From assembly GCA_947179155.2 (NCBI GenBank), contig OX359269.1:32947017-33011016 (forward strand): a stretch of DNA of 64,000 bases, written 5' to 3'. The position numbers and the translations under genes were made by a program. Of the stretch, positions 22,390 to 35,297 are shown in pieces. How positions within the stretch are numbered: position 1 is the first letter of the stretch; the number at the start of each line of letters is the position of its first letter. This DNA is from Hedera helix (taxonomy: Eukaryota; Streptophyta; Magnoliopsida; Apiales; Araliaceae). Under the pieces are notes generated by a model. The model was not told where the DNA came from, did no database searches, and saw only the letters and a program-made list of their open reading frames with translations.

Positions 22390-22762
22390 GCTCAAGAACG
22401 CGAGTCGTAGCCATGTACGATTGTCGTTCTCCGTGTTCTTCACGTGTTCTTGAGCCTTTCTACATTTTGTAGTAGTTATAATGTCGAATTTTAATTCGTA
22501 GTTTAAAGCTTAATGAACATACGTAGTGGTCATGTACGGTTCATCCGTTCTCCGTGTTTGCGTATGTTCTTGAGCATTTTTATAAATTGTTTTAATCAAT
22601 TATGCAAGCCGTTATAATGACCAATTTTTTTCAATTATAAAGTGTTATAATCACTTATGTAAGCAGTTATAATGCTCAAATTATTTCAAGTACGAAAACC
22701 AAAAGCTCAAGAACATAGTCGTTACCATGTACGGTTTATCCGTTCTTCGTGTGTTCTTGAGC
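22390..22762 (+). repeat. Three copies of an imperfect hairpin unit
   Basis: Each unit has an arm near GCTCAAGAACA, a core CCATGTACG...CCGTTCT.CGTGT, and a return arm TGTTCTTGAGC. They lie at 22390-22455, 22506-22578 and 22705-22762, downstream of the TATA box, so the LTR transcript would carry them in its leader. Confidence 0.8.
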
Positions 22763-24656
22763 AAAAGTTATGAATCTTTCTATGAGAAGGTTTGTGATTT
22801 GTTATTTTTATGTTATAGAGTGATATTGAGTCTTACAACATGATTTCTTAAAGAGTTAAAGCAAGCGGTACCATGTTTCACATGGTTAACCATAAAAATA
22901 TTGTTCAAAGTAAGCATACTGACCTTTCTGTTAAAATTACGAAATTTTAAAGTCCGAATATGCCTTAGTAACCTCAATGAAAGTTGTATATCATGAAATT
23001 CTAAGCAATTTAGACTCAAAAATCACTTTAAAATGTTTTCGTATGACAAAGTTATGGCAGTTACCGAAAAGGACGTCGAAGCTGAAAATTTTAAGGGGAA
23101 TTCGGGTGGAAACACTAAATTTTGAGTTTTTGAGTTAGCCAATTTTTCTAAAAATTCCACCAATAAAAATAGTCTAGTTTAGTGATAAAAACACGTATAG
23201 AACGAAAAAATTCGATGAACTAACATTTGGTACGCAAAACTTTTTGTATAGGCGCTTTAAACGATTATCGGGAAACCCTAAATTGTGCTAAAGGCAAGTT
23301 TTCTATCCTTAAACTTTGTTTACTTGCTTTCTATGTGATTTATACATTTTGTGTATGAAACGTGTTATAAATCTTTGATACGAGAGTTATTGCTTCTTGT
23401 TTCGACATAACTTGCAAAATGAAATGATTATTCGTGATAAATTCGAATCATGCTTTATTATATCAAACCAAGTCGTCTTGGGGCGATCCTGACATGTGAA
23501 GTAAACTGAGATGAACAAATATGTATTACTGTTCTTGATCTGTCCAGTGTATTGTATGTTATGCATAACATAGGATGTCGTTAGGTTGATCCCCTTTCTA
23601 TATCCACTGTAAAAGGTTCTAAGTCGAAAGACAAAGAACAGTTCAAGGTCTAACCACCACTCAGTCTTGCTATGTTAAACCATTTGTAAATATTAATTGT
23701 TATTCTATGAGTCCTTACAATCCTTATCGGTGTGAGTTCACTTATATGTTATGTGTTTAAGACTTGCTGAGCATTTTAGCTCACCCTTGCATATAAACCT
23801 AATGTGCAGACAAACCCGAGAGCTCCGGCTCGAAGAAGAAAGGAAAGAAGAAATGCGTAGACTAGTTTACTGCTTTCCTTAACTGTTCTTAACTGTAGTC
23901 ATAATGACATTTTGTAATAAGAACAAGTTCAACACATGTAACCGAATATTATATAAATATTATCAAGTTTTATCACATTCTCTTGTTACGTCTTTACTTT
24001 GATTAAACTTAGATTTGTTAAAACTTAACATAGTATTAATAATGATCTATTTATCTGGATGAGGATCGGTAAATAACTTGTGAGTACTGTACATCCGAGA
24101 CAGGACTAAGCGATGTTGACTGGTCAAATCCATCGTTAAGGTTCCTCGGACCCAGGTATAACTCGTTATTACTATTCTGAATGTCGAATAAGTAGGATTA
24201 TTAATATGAAGAGATATCACTATAACCAAATGTGTTTCGAATAAGGGTTTTAACTATTTGGGTAATGTTCTGTACGGAAAGAGAATTTGCACCGGACAAA
24301 GATACAACCATTTGTCACGGATAAAGATGCAAACATTTATCACGGATGAAGATGCAAACATTCACCGCGAGATTCTCTGTTCCCAAGAGCCGTCCTAATG
24401 ATTTAATGCCGTGGATGTTGGAACATATAAAGTCATAGAATATTTAAATATTAAGGATAAAATGTTATGTTTGAGTATTAAGTCTCTTGTATCGATTACA
24501 AGGACTTGATATAAAATAATGAAAGATCTTTGAGAATTAAGATGAGAACTTTGTTTGAGAATAAATGAAATCATCTATAAACCTATTGATTTAGCATTTA
24601 TAGCGAGCACCAAGTCATCTATAGTAAGTATAGTGATTTGGGGGCGTCACAGTCAA

Positions 24657-25400
24657 AACATCCATAAACAACAATAAATGTATAGTACATAACATAATAT
24701 CTTTCTAAAAGAATAATCTTTTATTTCATAATTGCAAAGTCATTACAACTTACATTCTTATTACAAATAAGTTATTTCGACTTAAGTTCTAATATAAATA
24801 AATAAACAAATATAACATGTTTTACTGCCATATTCTTCATATAATACTCCCTTAACTGCAAATAAAAGAATATTTACAAGGATAAGCTAAAAATGCTCGA
24901 TCAACAAGTATAAAGAATTCAGTACTATTCTATTTCAAAGAATAGCAATTTAACAACAAAATAAACAAACATTTGGTTTGGCATAATCAATTATCAAATA
25001 AAGAATTATTATAATTTGAGATCTTAACAATAAACATTCTAACTGAAATAGCTCACAATGCCTTGTGTGACACAAAAAACTATATATACTAAATAGGTAG
25101 ACAACTCATTTTCAATTACATCAACATGTAACTCCTTTTATTTTCCCTCTTGAATTATTATGATCGCGTGTGACGCATCCAAATCAAAATTATCCAAGTT
25201 AAGTCTGACTTAACATTTTCATATAAGTGAATAGAAAAATATTGTCCTTGTGTGATATAACAAAAGAGTAATGTTCAATTCCTTTATAAACATCTACTAT
25301 GTAATAAAACATCTCAAATAATTAATATAAGCCTTATACTTATTTTCTTCAGCAAACCATGCTTGCTTTGTCAAATTTGGTAGGCTTGTCATCAGACACC
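24657..25400. other. AT-rich DNA, possibly minus-strand LTR remains
   Basis: No gene seen. Read on the minus strand, parts resemble the 3' portion of gypsy LTRs (TATTCTTTTATTTGCAGTTA and downstream). TCCAA occurs at 16444-16448 and again at about 25174, which would fit a short older element interrupted by the solo LTR, but the ends do not form a clean TG...CA pair. Confidence 0.3.
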
Positions 25401-25474
25401 CACCAGCTCCCTTTTTGTCAAACCTGGTTTGCTCCCTCACTACATTTTGCAAATTTCATGTATCATCATTTCCC

Positions 25475-25484
25475 CTATAAATAG
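25475..25484 (+). promoter_or_regulatory. TATA box of the gypsy LTR
   Basis: CTATAAATAG is conserved with the family copy at 58416-58425. Confidence 0.6.
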
Positions 25485-26679
25485 ATTGCTCGGTTTAGCA
25501 ATTACACTCACACATTTCTCTTTTCCTACTGATATATTATGAGTATACTCTGAGTATAATAAAGTTACTCTGGGTGTTGGTAATGTTAAAATGAGTTCAA
25601 GAATTTCTCAAGTGAGTCTTTTCTTAAAAGAGTAATATTTGCACAAATACTCACTTCACACGGTATTCACAAATCTTCTTTTTATAAGACTCTTCCTTTA
25701 GAAGATTTATTTTGAAATACTTCATTTGAAATATTTTATTTTGAAATATTATTTTAAAAATAATTTTGGGAGTTATTATATTTTATTTTGTACACTACAC
25801 AGATTTATATTATATAAACACTTTTGATAGTTCATAATATTCGAGTTATTATACACCATGAAATTTATATGTAGTAGTTACTAATTATATTATAAATATA
25901 TAGGTTAATCCACTACATTTAAAGTGGTTTCTTTTCATGTGATAAGGTAAGGGATATCATTTTTTTTAATCTCTTAAACTTACTATGGTAAGTATTGTTC
26001 GGTAAAATTCTTGAAATGATTAATAATTTGCGCTTTATTTAATATCATTTCACGTGAACCTTCCTATTTACCTGAACCTTTCTATTGAACTTTAACCTTT
26101 ATTTTGGAACTATGGATCTTGAATATCATTCTTGAATTTGACTCTACACCATGTTGACAATTTAGACATTATTTGAATCTGCACAAAGTAAAATTATAAA
26201 CTTTCGATATCTATTGTTTATCCTATTATTCTCTTTCTTCTGTTCATCATTTATATCACTGTTATTTGTACTAATCATCAAGAATCTAGTTGTTATGAAT
26301 ATATGTGGCCTGATGCACAGATGATAGGATTAAGGCAATATAATAGTGATGTGTCTTTTAGGGCACGTATGCTCTTTTTGGCCTGAGGCAAAAAAAAACT
26401 GTTGTTTTGCATTATCATGACCAGTGGTGTTTCAGATGATAAAGGTTGATGATGATTTTTCTGAAAAAGAAAAGCTAGTAGACATCATGATCTACATGAT
26501 TCTCCTAATGGTTATTATTTTGCTGCAGTTGTTGATTTAAACATTGTTCAAGAACTTAACTGTAGTTGTTGATTTAAAACTTGTTGTTTGTATTATTCTA
26601 TCAAGAACTCATCACTGTTGAAGACTACTGATAATTTATTCATCATTATCTTAATCATGATATTTTTTAATGGGCTATT

Positions 26680-26996
26680 TTTGTTTTTTGCTAAATTTAA
26701 TTTGTATTAAAAAAGGAAAAGGATACAAGGGGGCCCCATACAAGATTACAAATCCAGATGACTAAATCGAGATCTAGTCATGTCTTTCAAGTATTTCCTA
26801 TATGAGCACAGTCTACATTTTATAATGTTTAAAATATTCTTCACAGTACGTAGTTCTAACAGGTATAGAATGATTTTTATGCATTCGAGAATTTCTTTCC
26901 TGCCATAGGTAATACACAACTGTACCAAAGCCAAGCTTTATAAGGATATCACGAAGACTATATGAGGAATTAGAAATAAGAAAGCCTGTGATGTGA
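26680..26996 (-). mobile_element. 5'-truncated LINE inserted in the gypsy LTR
   Basis: The segment interrupts LTR sequence that is continuous in the copy near 59970. It is flanked by an 8-bp duplication, GGCTATTT (26673-26680 and 26997-27004). On the minus strand one frame reads KLGFGTVVYYLWQERNSRMH, the C-terminal motif of plant LINE reverse transcriptase proteins (the WQERN block), then stops. The minus-strand 3' end is A-rich (AAAACAAAAA). Only about 317 bp remain, as usual for a 5'-truncated target-primed insertion. Confidence 0.75.
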
Positions 26997-27265
26997 GGCT
27001 ATTTGAGCTCACCCTTTCTTTTTATTCCATTGTTCTTCAACAGCAGATGAGAGAGTAGTTGGGACTAGCTAGAGGATGGAGTGAATGTCCAATTGATAGT
27101 CATAGTAGTCTTCACATGTTGTAAAATAGCGTGGCAATAATAGTGAAGACTTAGTTGTGTATTATTAAACACTGTATTGTCATACTTGTACCATATTATA
27201 ATAGTTATTGTGTAATTTGAAGACTCAAGTTTGGGCTATGTATGCCCAAATTTGGGGGTGTCACA

Positions 27266-29718
27266 TTTGTAGGCAAGAAATTTTGTACATTGCTAGAGTT
27301 TCGGGTTTTGTGTTGATTGAATAGGCGAGAAATCCTTGAATAAGCGAGAAATCCGTGAAGAGTACGGGATCGGTTGAAGAGTTGAAGAAGAGATAAGAAC
27401 GGGTGAGCAACTACTTTAGTAACACAAGACAGAACTCTTAGGGTCCCGGTGTAATCGCTAGTGTCTTAAAGTCTTTCGTGTGTTTAGGGTCTCAAGAGAA
27501 TCCAAGCCATGACACCGGTGTAATTTAAGAATATTCTCGAGTGTCTCAGGTTATGAGAGAATTCAAGGTTGACAAAAAGTTCAAAGAGAATTCAAGCTCC
27601 TTTGGTTTGGAGAAAATCCTCTAGGTCTCCAAAAGTCCATTCTTATGAAATGAGGGGGATATTTATAGAGTTCATGGCAAGGGTCTTGTGCCAGCCATGT
27701 GACTCTGGGAAAATTCAATAAATACCCCTAGTTATGGGAAAATTTCCAGAATACTCCTGGTTACCCGAGTACTGCCCAATCGCCCCGTTCTTCGATCTGG
27801 TCGTTAATCTAATCCATCAACTAATTTTTCATAATGAGTTGCCCCCACGAGTCTTATACCTCGGGACTCGTGAAGGCCCATCTCGGGTCTCGTTTTTTAA
27901 GGTTTTTGTTGTTCAATCCAAAAAATCACGCCAATCAATTTTATCGTCGAAAAACCTCGAAGAAACTCGGCACGGAACAAAAAAGGGCCAACCGTATGGG
28001 GCCAACCCTAGGGGGTCGAACCTTAAGGGCGAATGAAAGTAGTATGCCCTTAAGCTAATCACATTTGATATGATAACATTTACTTTGTAATCTTATTCAT
28101 TTGTTAATAAAAAGAGTTTAATTTATTTAAAGGCATTTATTTATCTATGTTTAATTTGTATAATTAATTAATGTGATAAACCCATAATTTTGGAGCAATA
28201 CTTTTAGAATCATGATGATGATCATGTTAATGCGATCTAAATTCAAGATAACTCAAAACTAAAATATTCCTAATCAGAGGATCACTAATGTGGGATTAGT
28301 GGATCTAAATAAATTAGTATATACTATGATTGCTCTTTTGAAGAGGATGATTGATCTCATAATTATTTGTGTGGAGACACTAAAGCAAATATGTAGGTCT
28401 TATTCGAGAATAAGTTCACTGAACGTGACTCACTTAAAGAAACACCTAATGGAGTTTTAGATGAGTGTCAATCAGAGTTCTTATAGTGATAGTAGTATAA
28501 GTGATCATTGGATTTGAGATCATCATAGTATCTTGTGTATTATGAGTTATATTTTGTCATATTCCTATAGACTCTTTAGGTATATCAAATGGTATGTTTG
28601 GGTATAATAAAGTGTATATGGAGGTAAGTGAATGATCAACAAATGATTTATCATTTCTAGTAAAGGGAGCAGATGTCCTATATGATTAGATAAATGACAA
28701 CTCAAAAATCCTTCGCCAACGTGGAATGAAAATTAGAAATGAGTTTCTAATTTACATTAATCATAGTTATGCATTTGAGAATTGAAATGCATATGATCAA
28801 ATAAATAAAACTTAACATAAATTTCATATCTTATATTTGATTGGGACATTGTATGGTAGAATGATTGAATTGTATGATAACTATTTACTGAATAGATTTT
28901 TTTGTGACTAAATGTTGATTTAGAATAATCTAAATCTACTTCTTCAAATCAATATTCTCTTAGTGGATCACCTTTAAAGCACTACACATACTGAGTAGCT
29001 TACGTTTAATTGGTGGATTTGAAAGATCATGAAGGAACGAGGGATTGATGCTTGTAGATCAGTTCGTGGTTTCAATTAATCTACATAAGGTATAATATTT
29101 CATCATTCCTCAATTAATAATATCTCATAAAGGTAGATACTAAGTTATTGCAGAAAATTTTAAATATGATTTATGTCATACTTTCGCTGTTTATTACAAT
29201 ATGATTGTATGTATGTGATATTTTTACAAACCAACAACAAATCCTAGAGGTCCCTTAGGTTTTCGTTCCTTCTTTATTCGTTTTTCTGTTTTGTCATTGT
29301 TTCGTCATTACATTGCTCAACACACAACTTTCGAGAACACTAGACGGCGCCCCCTAGGTTGTCGAACCCTAGGGCCGAACCCTAGGTGCAATTTTGTGCC
29401 CTAGGGTGGCCGATCCATAGGGGGCCAACCCTAGGCATGTGAACCTTAATTTATACTTGAGCTCACAACTTCAAAAAAATCTAATTGCCCTTATATTTTG
29501 AAATTAATACGTACCATGTTCTAAGATAGCACAAGACATTAATTAACCACAAGATATATCATGATTGGAACAAGCATCATCAAAGTTACAACTTATCTGT
29601 CTTGCAAACTAATTAAGTTCAACTTACTAAAGTCATTAGCAATACTTAAAAAGAGTTCAAGTACTACTCTACTAGAAATTAAGAAACCAATTTTTATATC
29701 GATCGATTGTCATCAGTT
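27266..29718. other. Intergenic DNA; probable non-coding retroelement remains
   Basis: No gene seen. CCTAGG-rich, GC-richer DNA occurs at about 27985-28030 and again at 29345-29440 (CCAACCCTAGGGGGTCGAACC type), with about 1.2 kb of AT-rich sequence between (TGAAAGTAGTATGCCCTTAA onward). This suggests a non-coding insertion splitting an older repeat, but I found no matching target duplication. Part of 29450-29718 may be the 3' flank of the MADS-box gene. Confidence 0.4.
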
Positions 29719-31824
29719 TCAAATCCTCTCATGTAAATTTGGCTGATTCGGCTGCACGCGAAAGGCAAACGGCATCTGAGGTTCATATTCTCTAACATTG
29801 GCATTCATTGCTGCCTCCATCTCTTGTTGATGCTGTTATGATCAAATTAACATATAAAAATTCAAAAACTTTTTTAGAAAAACATATTATATGATTACGA
29901 AATTAGCTAGGAAAGTTGTAAACTTTTGTTTTCAGTTTTATTTTATGTAAATACAACCGTACTTTTATTTTTATTTTATACAATTATATATAAACGAAGT
30001 ACATGACTCTTGAGCTATCTGCATATCATAAAATCCTATCTTATACTAAGAGGGAACAATCAAAATAAGATCATGTATAAACTTACCAAGATGTAACTAA
30101 GTTGCTTATTTTCCTCCTCCAACATTTGCTCCTGATAGAATTAACACTTTAATTAGTCTCGGCCAAAATATTGCCTGATTCGATAGCAAGATTTAAACAT
30201 TTGCAAACTATGAATATAAAGAAATAAATTTGTTTGATCGATCTAGTACATACATTTTTGGCCATCCGGTTGAGTTCTTCCGTCTGACATATGTAGAGAA
30301 AAAAGGAAAAATATAATGTCTACTAATTACTAATATATATGCAAATCAGTCAAATTAAGGTTAAATTAATCTACTAATTAGTACTATTTTATAGTTGATT
30401 AATTAAGACTCGCCTTTTGGTCGCCAATTTTTTGAAGCCCGGTTTCAAGGGCATCTTCTAGGGACATGAGTTCTTGGAAGTGCAAAGATGTAACATCTTC
30501 CCCCTTCAAGTGCCTACAGGAATATACATATATATGAACACATGGGAATTAAACCACGAGAGATATATTAAAGAATTATTAGCAAGCACCGCAAATTAAT
30601 TAATTTAATTACCTGAGCTCAATCTGCAGGCTGTCATTTTCTTTCTTGATTCTATCAATTTCATTGCTGAGATTCTGCGATTATTTCCCCCCCAAATAAT
30701 TATGTAAAAAAAAAACAAACAATTACTAATCATAAGAAACTACTTATGAAAAAAATGCGTATTATATATATATATATATATATATATAGTTCATATTAAT
30801 TGCAAAAATGCTGTTTCAAACCCTATAATAGAATTAAAGAAAAATAGCAAAAGAAATTGAGTTGAAAGAATTAAAGAAAAACTTAGGTTACAATAAAATA
30901 TGAGCTAGCTAGCTAGCTGTTCTACAGATCTATTGTAAAAACCATAGATGCACTTGATTTTCATTTATTAAATAATTATTTTAATAGAAAGACATGGAAA
31001 TATATTGCTTCTCAGCTTTTGTTATTAACTTAATTAACTAGATCTTGAGGAGAGGAATATATGTGTGTGTACACACCCCAGATCTGTTCATATATATATG
31101 GATGTAACATCTCATTTAGGTTTTCATTTTCTATATCTTTTAAAATTATAAGGGAAGAGTGAGAAAGAAGTGCAATTTACATATATCCAACCTAGCTATT
31201 TGTAGATCTGGTCATAGAATAATGTTTCAAGTTACTTGACATATTTTTAGCAAAAAAACCATTCTCCTCTTACACAAGGCGAAGCTAAGAATCCAGATTC
31301 TTTCATGGAAATTAGAAATTGTAAAAAAGAGAGCTAGAGAAAGAGAATGAAACCATTTAATTAATTAACCAACCTCATGCTTAGCATCCCACAGCCTCTT
31401 CTGAGACAGCTTTTGGTAGGTATCCAGCTGCTGCACTAAACTACATACACATATATATACATGAACAAAAATTAAACACAAAAAAAACACAAGCCCATAA
31501 AATTAATAAATTTTATTTTTGTATGAAAACAAATTAAGAAAACCTAAGGAAAATAAAAAGAAAAACAGTTTTTTTTTATATACATATATATAAGAAAAGG
31601 GTTACAGATCTTAAATAATTAGATATGTAAATATACTCGGTGTTAGGGCTGCAATAGTCATGCATCTTGCCAGAAGAGCCAAAGATAATAACAGAGACTT
31701 TAGCCTCACAAAGAACACTGATCTCCTTAGCCTTCTTCAAGATCCCATTTCTCCTTTTTGAATATGTCACCTGCCTGTTGCTGCTGTTTTCTATCCTCTT
31801 TATCTCTATCTTACCTCTCCCCAT
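29719..31824 (-). CDS. PI/GLO-like: PISTILLATA/GLOBOSA-like B-class MADS-box transcription factor, seven exons, complete
   Basis: Minus-strand CDS with exons 31637-31824, 31374-31440, 30613-30674, 30414-30513, 30254-30283, 30087-30131 and 29719-29832. They total 606 bp (201 residues), and all phases agree. Exon 1 encodes the MADS domain (starts MGRGKIEIKRIENSSNRQVT; has KRRNGILKKAKEISVLCEAK). Exon 2 has KRLWDAKHE and exon 3 NLSNEIDRIKKEN, the I and K regions. The C-terminus holds the diagnostic PI motif MPFAFRVQPNQPNLHERI. The protein should be nuclear, bind CArG boxes as a heterodimer with an AP3/DEF protein, and specify petals and stamens. Introns are GT-AG except intron 4, whose donor is GC (AAAG|GCGAGT). 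Length is slightly under the usual 208-215. The K domain differs from typical GLO in places (LHFQELMSLEDALETG). A broken tandem copy lies upstream. Confidence 0.93.
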
Positions 31825-33842
31825 TTCCTTTCTTCCTTTCTTCTCTCTCGAAATTTCCTTTTCTTTTATTGATTGGCAGAATATAAAGATGGGAGGAGAA
31901 TCAAAGATAGAGACTAAAATACAAAATTATACCTGAGTTTATCACTTTGTGGATATATAATACCTGACCTCAAGATATAGCAAACCACTACTTTGTGATA
32001 TAATTAGCTAGTAGTGTAAAATTATACATTTTGGTTCAGTTTTTCAATGCTAATTATAGCTTAAAAGACAGGATTTTTTATTCTAATAATTATATCACGA
32101 GGTAACGATTTATTATATTATAAAGTCAAGTACCATATATTTATAAAACGATAAGTTCAAGGTACAATTTAGATACCATATATCTATAACATGATAAGTT
32201 CAAGGTACAATTTTGCATTTTGAAAAATATAAGAAAGAGAGAGAACCAAGATTCCAAGAAAGTAAATGCGGAGGAGAATTTCCATTAGGAGTTGGAAAAC
32301 AAGAAACTTTCAAAGAGTTAAAAAAGGATGGGTTTGTTTATGGGCATTTGATAAAGTCAAACCTCCTGTTAATATCTGCTGTTTGTTTTAGGGTTTGCTA
32401 AGTTGTTTCAGCTTCTTAAACCTTGTTGCTCTTTCTTACCCTAAGGTCTCTTCTCTTTATCATTCTAATGAGAATTTTAAGGTTATTATATTAACTTAGT
32501 AAATGAGTGATTGATGTGGAGCATGCATGATTAAACTGTGAACAGAAGTAACTAGCTAGTTAGGGTGTGTTTGAAGTTTGTGATGGTCTTGTCTTGGGTT
32601 TGAGTGATGGTACTTAACATGGAACATTAATCAAATCTTAACCATCAAATCAAAAATCAAATGTTTTTGCTCATATCACAAGATAATTAGAAGGGTCAAA
32701 ATGTAAGAAAAAGTGTCTAATTAAATCTCAAAAAAATAAATTTGAGTAACTTGAAAGAATAAAAAAATTCCATGATATTATATATATATATATATATGGC
32801 TTATAGTACTGGATATGTCATGGGGCTTATCAATTTCACACTTTATTTTTTCCATTTTTTTTTTACAATAATAACCCATTAAAATCATAAATTTAGGGTT
32901 TGAATTAGCTGAGTAAAGCAATGTGCGAACCAAAATTAAAATCTTCGTGGTGTAAAGCTAGAAATGAGTTGATGCAAGTTTTTTCTTTTAATATTTTTGG
33001 AAGTATTTCTGAAAAACCATACAGGGCATGATTATATATGTGTGTGTCCTCCAACAATAGTTATATTATTCCTCTCCAAAAGTGAATCCCATATATATGG
33101 CCCTTTCTTAGTACGTATTAATTAGACCACCTAGTCCATCAGAATTACAAACTCAAACATTCAAAAGAAAAAGAAAAAAAAACACAATGATTTATTTTCC
33201 CAATAACAAGATTTAATAGTACAATTTAATATTGACAAAAATCGTGACAAATAAGGTCAAATACAATTTTCAATTTTTAATGGAGTATAGCATGTGCTAG
33301 AATCAGAATAAGAAAATAAAATACATGGTTTCTAATTTACTTATTTTTTTTTATAAAAAAAAAAACATGTTAATATACATGCCCGACAATATGTATCAGT
33401 CTTGTTAATTTATATATTAACCCAACATTAGCATGAAATTTACAATGGGCACAAACTACTTTCTCTTCCGTTTCAAATTATAAGATCAATATTGACTATT
33501 GAAAAGTCAATTTCAAATTTAAAATTGATATGAATTCAATTAGTTTATATTAATACAATTATGAATATTATAAATTATCTAAAAAGTAATACTAATTATA
33601 AGATTTATTATTTTAAAAACTTAAATGAATCGCGTTAATTTTAAATTTAAGAATATTTTAAATTAACTTTTAAAAATTTAATAGTTATATCATTATTTGA
33701 AACGGAAGAAATACGAATTAAGTTTGCCCAAAACAACTTTTACTAGCTAGAACTTAATTGATTGCTTGGTAGTACTTAAGGAGACCAAATAAAACTAGCT
33801 AGAGATTGATGATCGATCTTACAACCGGCCGGGCAGTTGTTT
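31825..33842 (-). promoter_or_regulatory. Upstream region of the PI/GLO-like gene
   Basis: This is the 5' flank of the minus-strand gene. Stretches at about 32280-32370 and 32560-32660 (for example GGATGGGTTTGTTTATGGGC and CTTAACCATCAA) recur upstream of the pseudogene near 44570-44650 and 46430-46570, so the tandem duplication included upstream DNA. CCATATATATGG at about 33091 contains a C(A/T)8G core, a possible variant CArG box, but it lies about 1.3 kb upstream and AT-rich DNA makes chance matches common. No protein-coding gene is seen. Confidence 0.45.
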
Positions 33843-34001
33843 CTACTCAAAAACCATCTCATGTAGATTTGGTTGATTCGGCTGCAAGCGGAAGCAAATG
33901 GCATTTGAGCTTCATAATGATCTCTCATTTTCTGACGATTATCAACGTCTCTCATTTTACTATTCATATCTTCCATCTGCTGTTGCTGTCAGGAAAAATT
34001 A

Positions 34002-34008
<7 letters not shown>

Positions 34009-34063
<55 letters not shown>
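34009..34063. repeat. (TA)n microsatellite in pseudogene intron 6
   Basis: About 27 TA units just upstream (in gene orientation) of the last pseudo-exon. Confidence 0.95.
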
Positions 34064-34066
<3 letters not shown>

Positions 34067-34679
34067 GGTTGTGAATTTGATAGTTGTAATTCGTACGAGA
34101 TTACAAGAAAGAGACAGTTTAGTTTTTTGCAAGGAATTCTAATACTCAGATAACATTTTATGGGATCTTGATTGAGTTGATTCCTCGAGTTCAAAATAGT
34201 CCATTTATAAAAACAAGATGCATTATATATAGCATATAATTATATTTCAAGTAATTTTGTCATATAAAATCTAGGGCTGGCCCAACAGCACAGTTAAAAA
34301 AGATTGGACTTTAGGCTTCATTTCAAAGGAAGGCCTCAAATTATTAAACACTATAAACAACTCACGTAAGAAATGTCTTATAAAAATATAAGTCCAATCA
34401 ATCTTTTAGGATCATAGTCCAATCCAAATATTAAATACCTAAAAAAATTAACAGTATAAAAAAAATCTGAAATTTCTGAAAGATCATGTCAAATTCAAAA
34501 AGTCATATCATGACTTTTTAACTCTCTCTCTCTCTCTCTCCCGGTAAATCCACACAAAAGCAATTCAGACCACTTTCTCATTAAACTAAAAAAAACTCTT
34601 CTTCTTCTCTCTTTCTTTCTCACAGTGTTCTCAACTTAGATACCAAAAAAGCAAGAAAAATTAATTCACTACAAGAAAA

Positions 34680-35065
34680 ACAGCTATTAGCGACCGACAT
34701 TTAGCATCCGAAATCGGTCACTAATATCAAATAGCGACCGACTTCGGTCGCTAAATGGGGTCGCATAGAATCTGGTCGCTAGAGTACACATTAGCGACCG
34801 ACAACAGCGATCGGACAAACAGCGACCGACCGTTAGCGACCGATGTGGTCGCTAGAGCCTAATTAACATTGTACTGACGTGGCACCACGTAATGACAACC
34901 GATATTAGCGACCGACATTTTTGCGATGGGAATTGCGACTGCTTATTAGCGACCACTAGGAATAATAGCGACCAACACATGTCAGTGACCGTCATCAACG
35001 ACCGATTGTTTTAGCGACGGAAATTACTATTTAGCGATCGATATTTAGCGACCGAATTCGATCGC
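34680..35065 (+). repeat. Left subterminal repeat field of the CACTA element
   Basis: TTAGCGACCGACATTTAGC-type motifs occur about 15 times in both orientations within 400 bp (TAGCGACCGA and TCGGTCGCTA). In En/Spm elements such arrays bind the element-encoded TNPA-type protein. Inferred by family. Confidence 0.85.
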
Positions 35066-35235
35066 AGATAATGATAATAAAAAAAAAATTATTTTCCTGA
35101 TTTCCCTAGGTTTTTCCCTAGTTTTTATAACCTGTATTCAAATCCCAACACACAACACAATAAGATCTTATCTAGATCTACAAGCAAATACTAAGTTCAT
35201 TCTAAATAATGACATAAAATCAACATCCATTAATC

Positions 35236-35237
<2 letters not shown>

Positions 35238-35293
<56 letters not shown>
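35238..35293. repeat. (TA)n microsatellite in the CACTA element
   Basis: About 27 TA units next to the left subterminal field. Confidence 0.95.

Positions 35294-35297
<4 letters not shown>

Larger units (their letters stand above)
16456..24651 (+). mobile_element. Ty3/gypsy solo LTR split by a single-LTR Athila-like element
   Basis: The outer LTR starts TGTAATATTCCGAAC and ends GATTTGGGGGCGTCACA, with a perfect 5-bp target duplication GTCAA (16451-16455, 24652-24656). Its start resembles the LTR at 9900 (TGTAATATCC). Taking out the nested element leaves about 3660 bp. The LTR carries a TATA box at 22183 and three copies of a hairpin at 22390-22762. No internal region of its own remains. Confidence 0.85.
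25400..27265 (+). mobile_element. 3' part of a Tekay-like gypsy LTR, same family as 57569-60255
   Basis: From about 25470 (CTATAAATAG) to AAATTTGGGGGTGTCACA at 27265 it follows the LTR at 57569-60255: the same CACGGTATTCACAAATCTTC, the same GATAAGGTAAG segment, and the same end. The first roughly 800 bp of the family LTR cannot be recognised to the left, so the 5' boundary is approximate and the LTR is probably truncated. No internal region follows. A truncated LINE sits inside it. Confidence 0.65.

Noticed and set aside
24652..25178. Possible short minus-strand solo LTR with TCCAA flanks
   Set aside because: Its ends would be GTGTC...ACGCA and not TG...CA, and the flank match was found by flexible searching, so chance is likely.
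33089..33102. CCATATATATGG as a CArG box of the PI/GLO gene
   Set aside because: It has eight A/T bases between CC and GG instead of six and is 1.3 kb upstream in AT-rich DNA; kept only as a remark.
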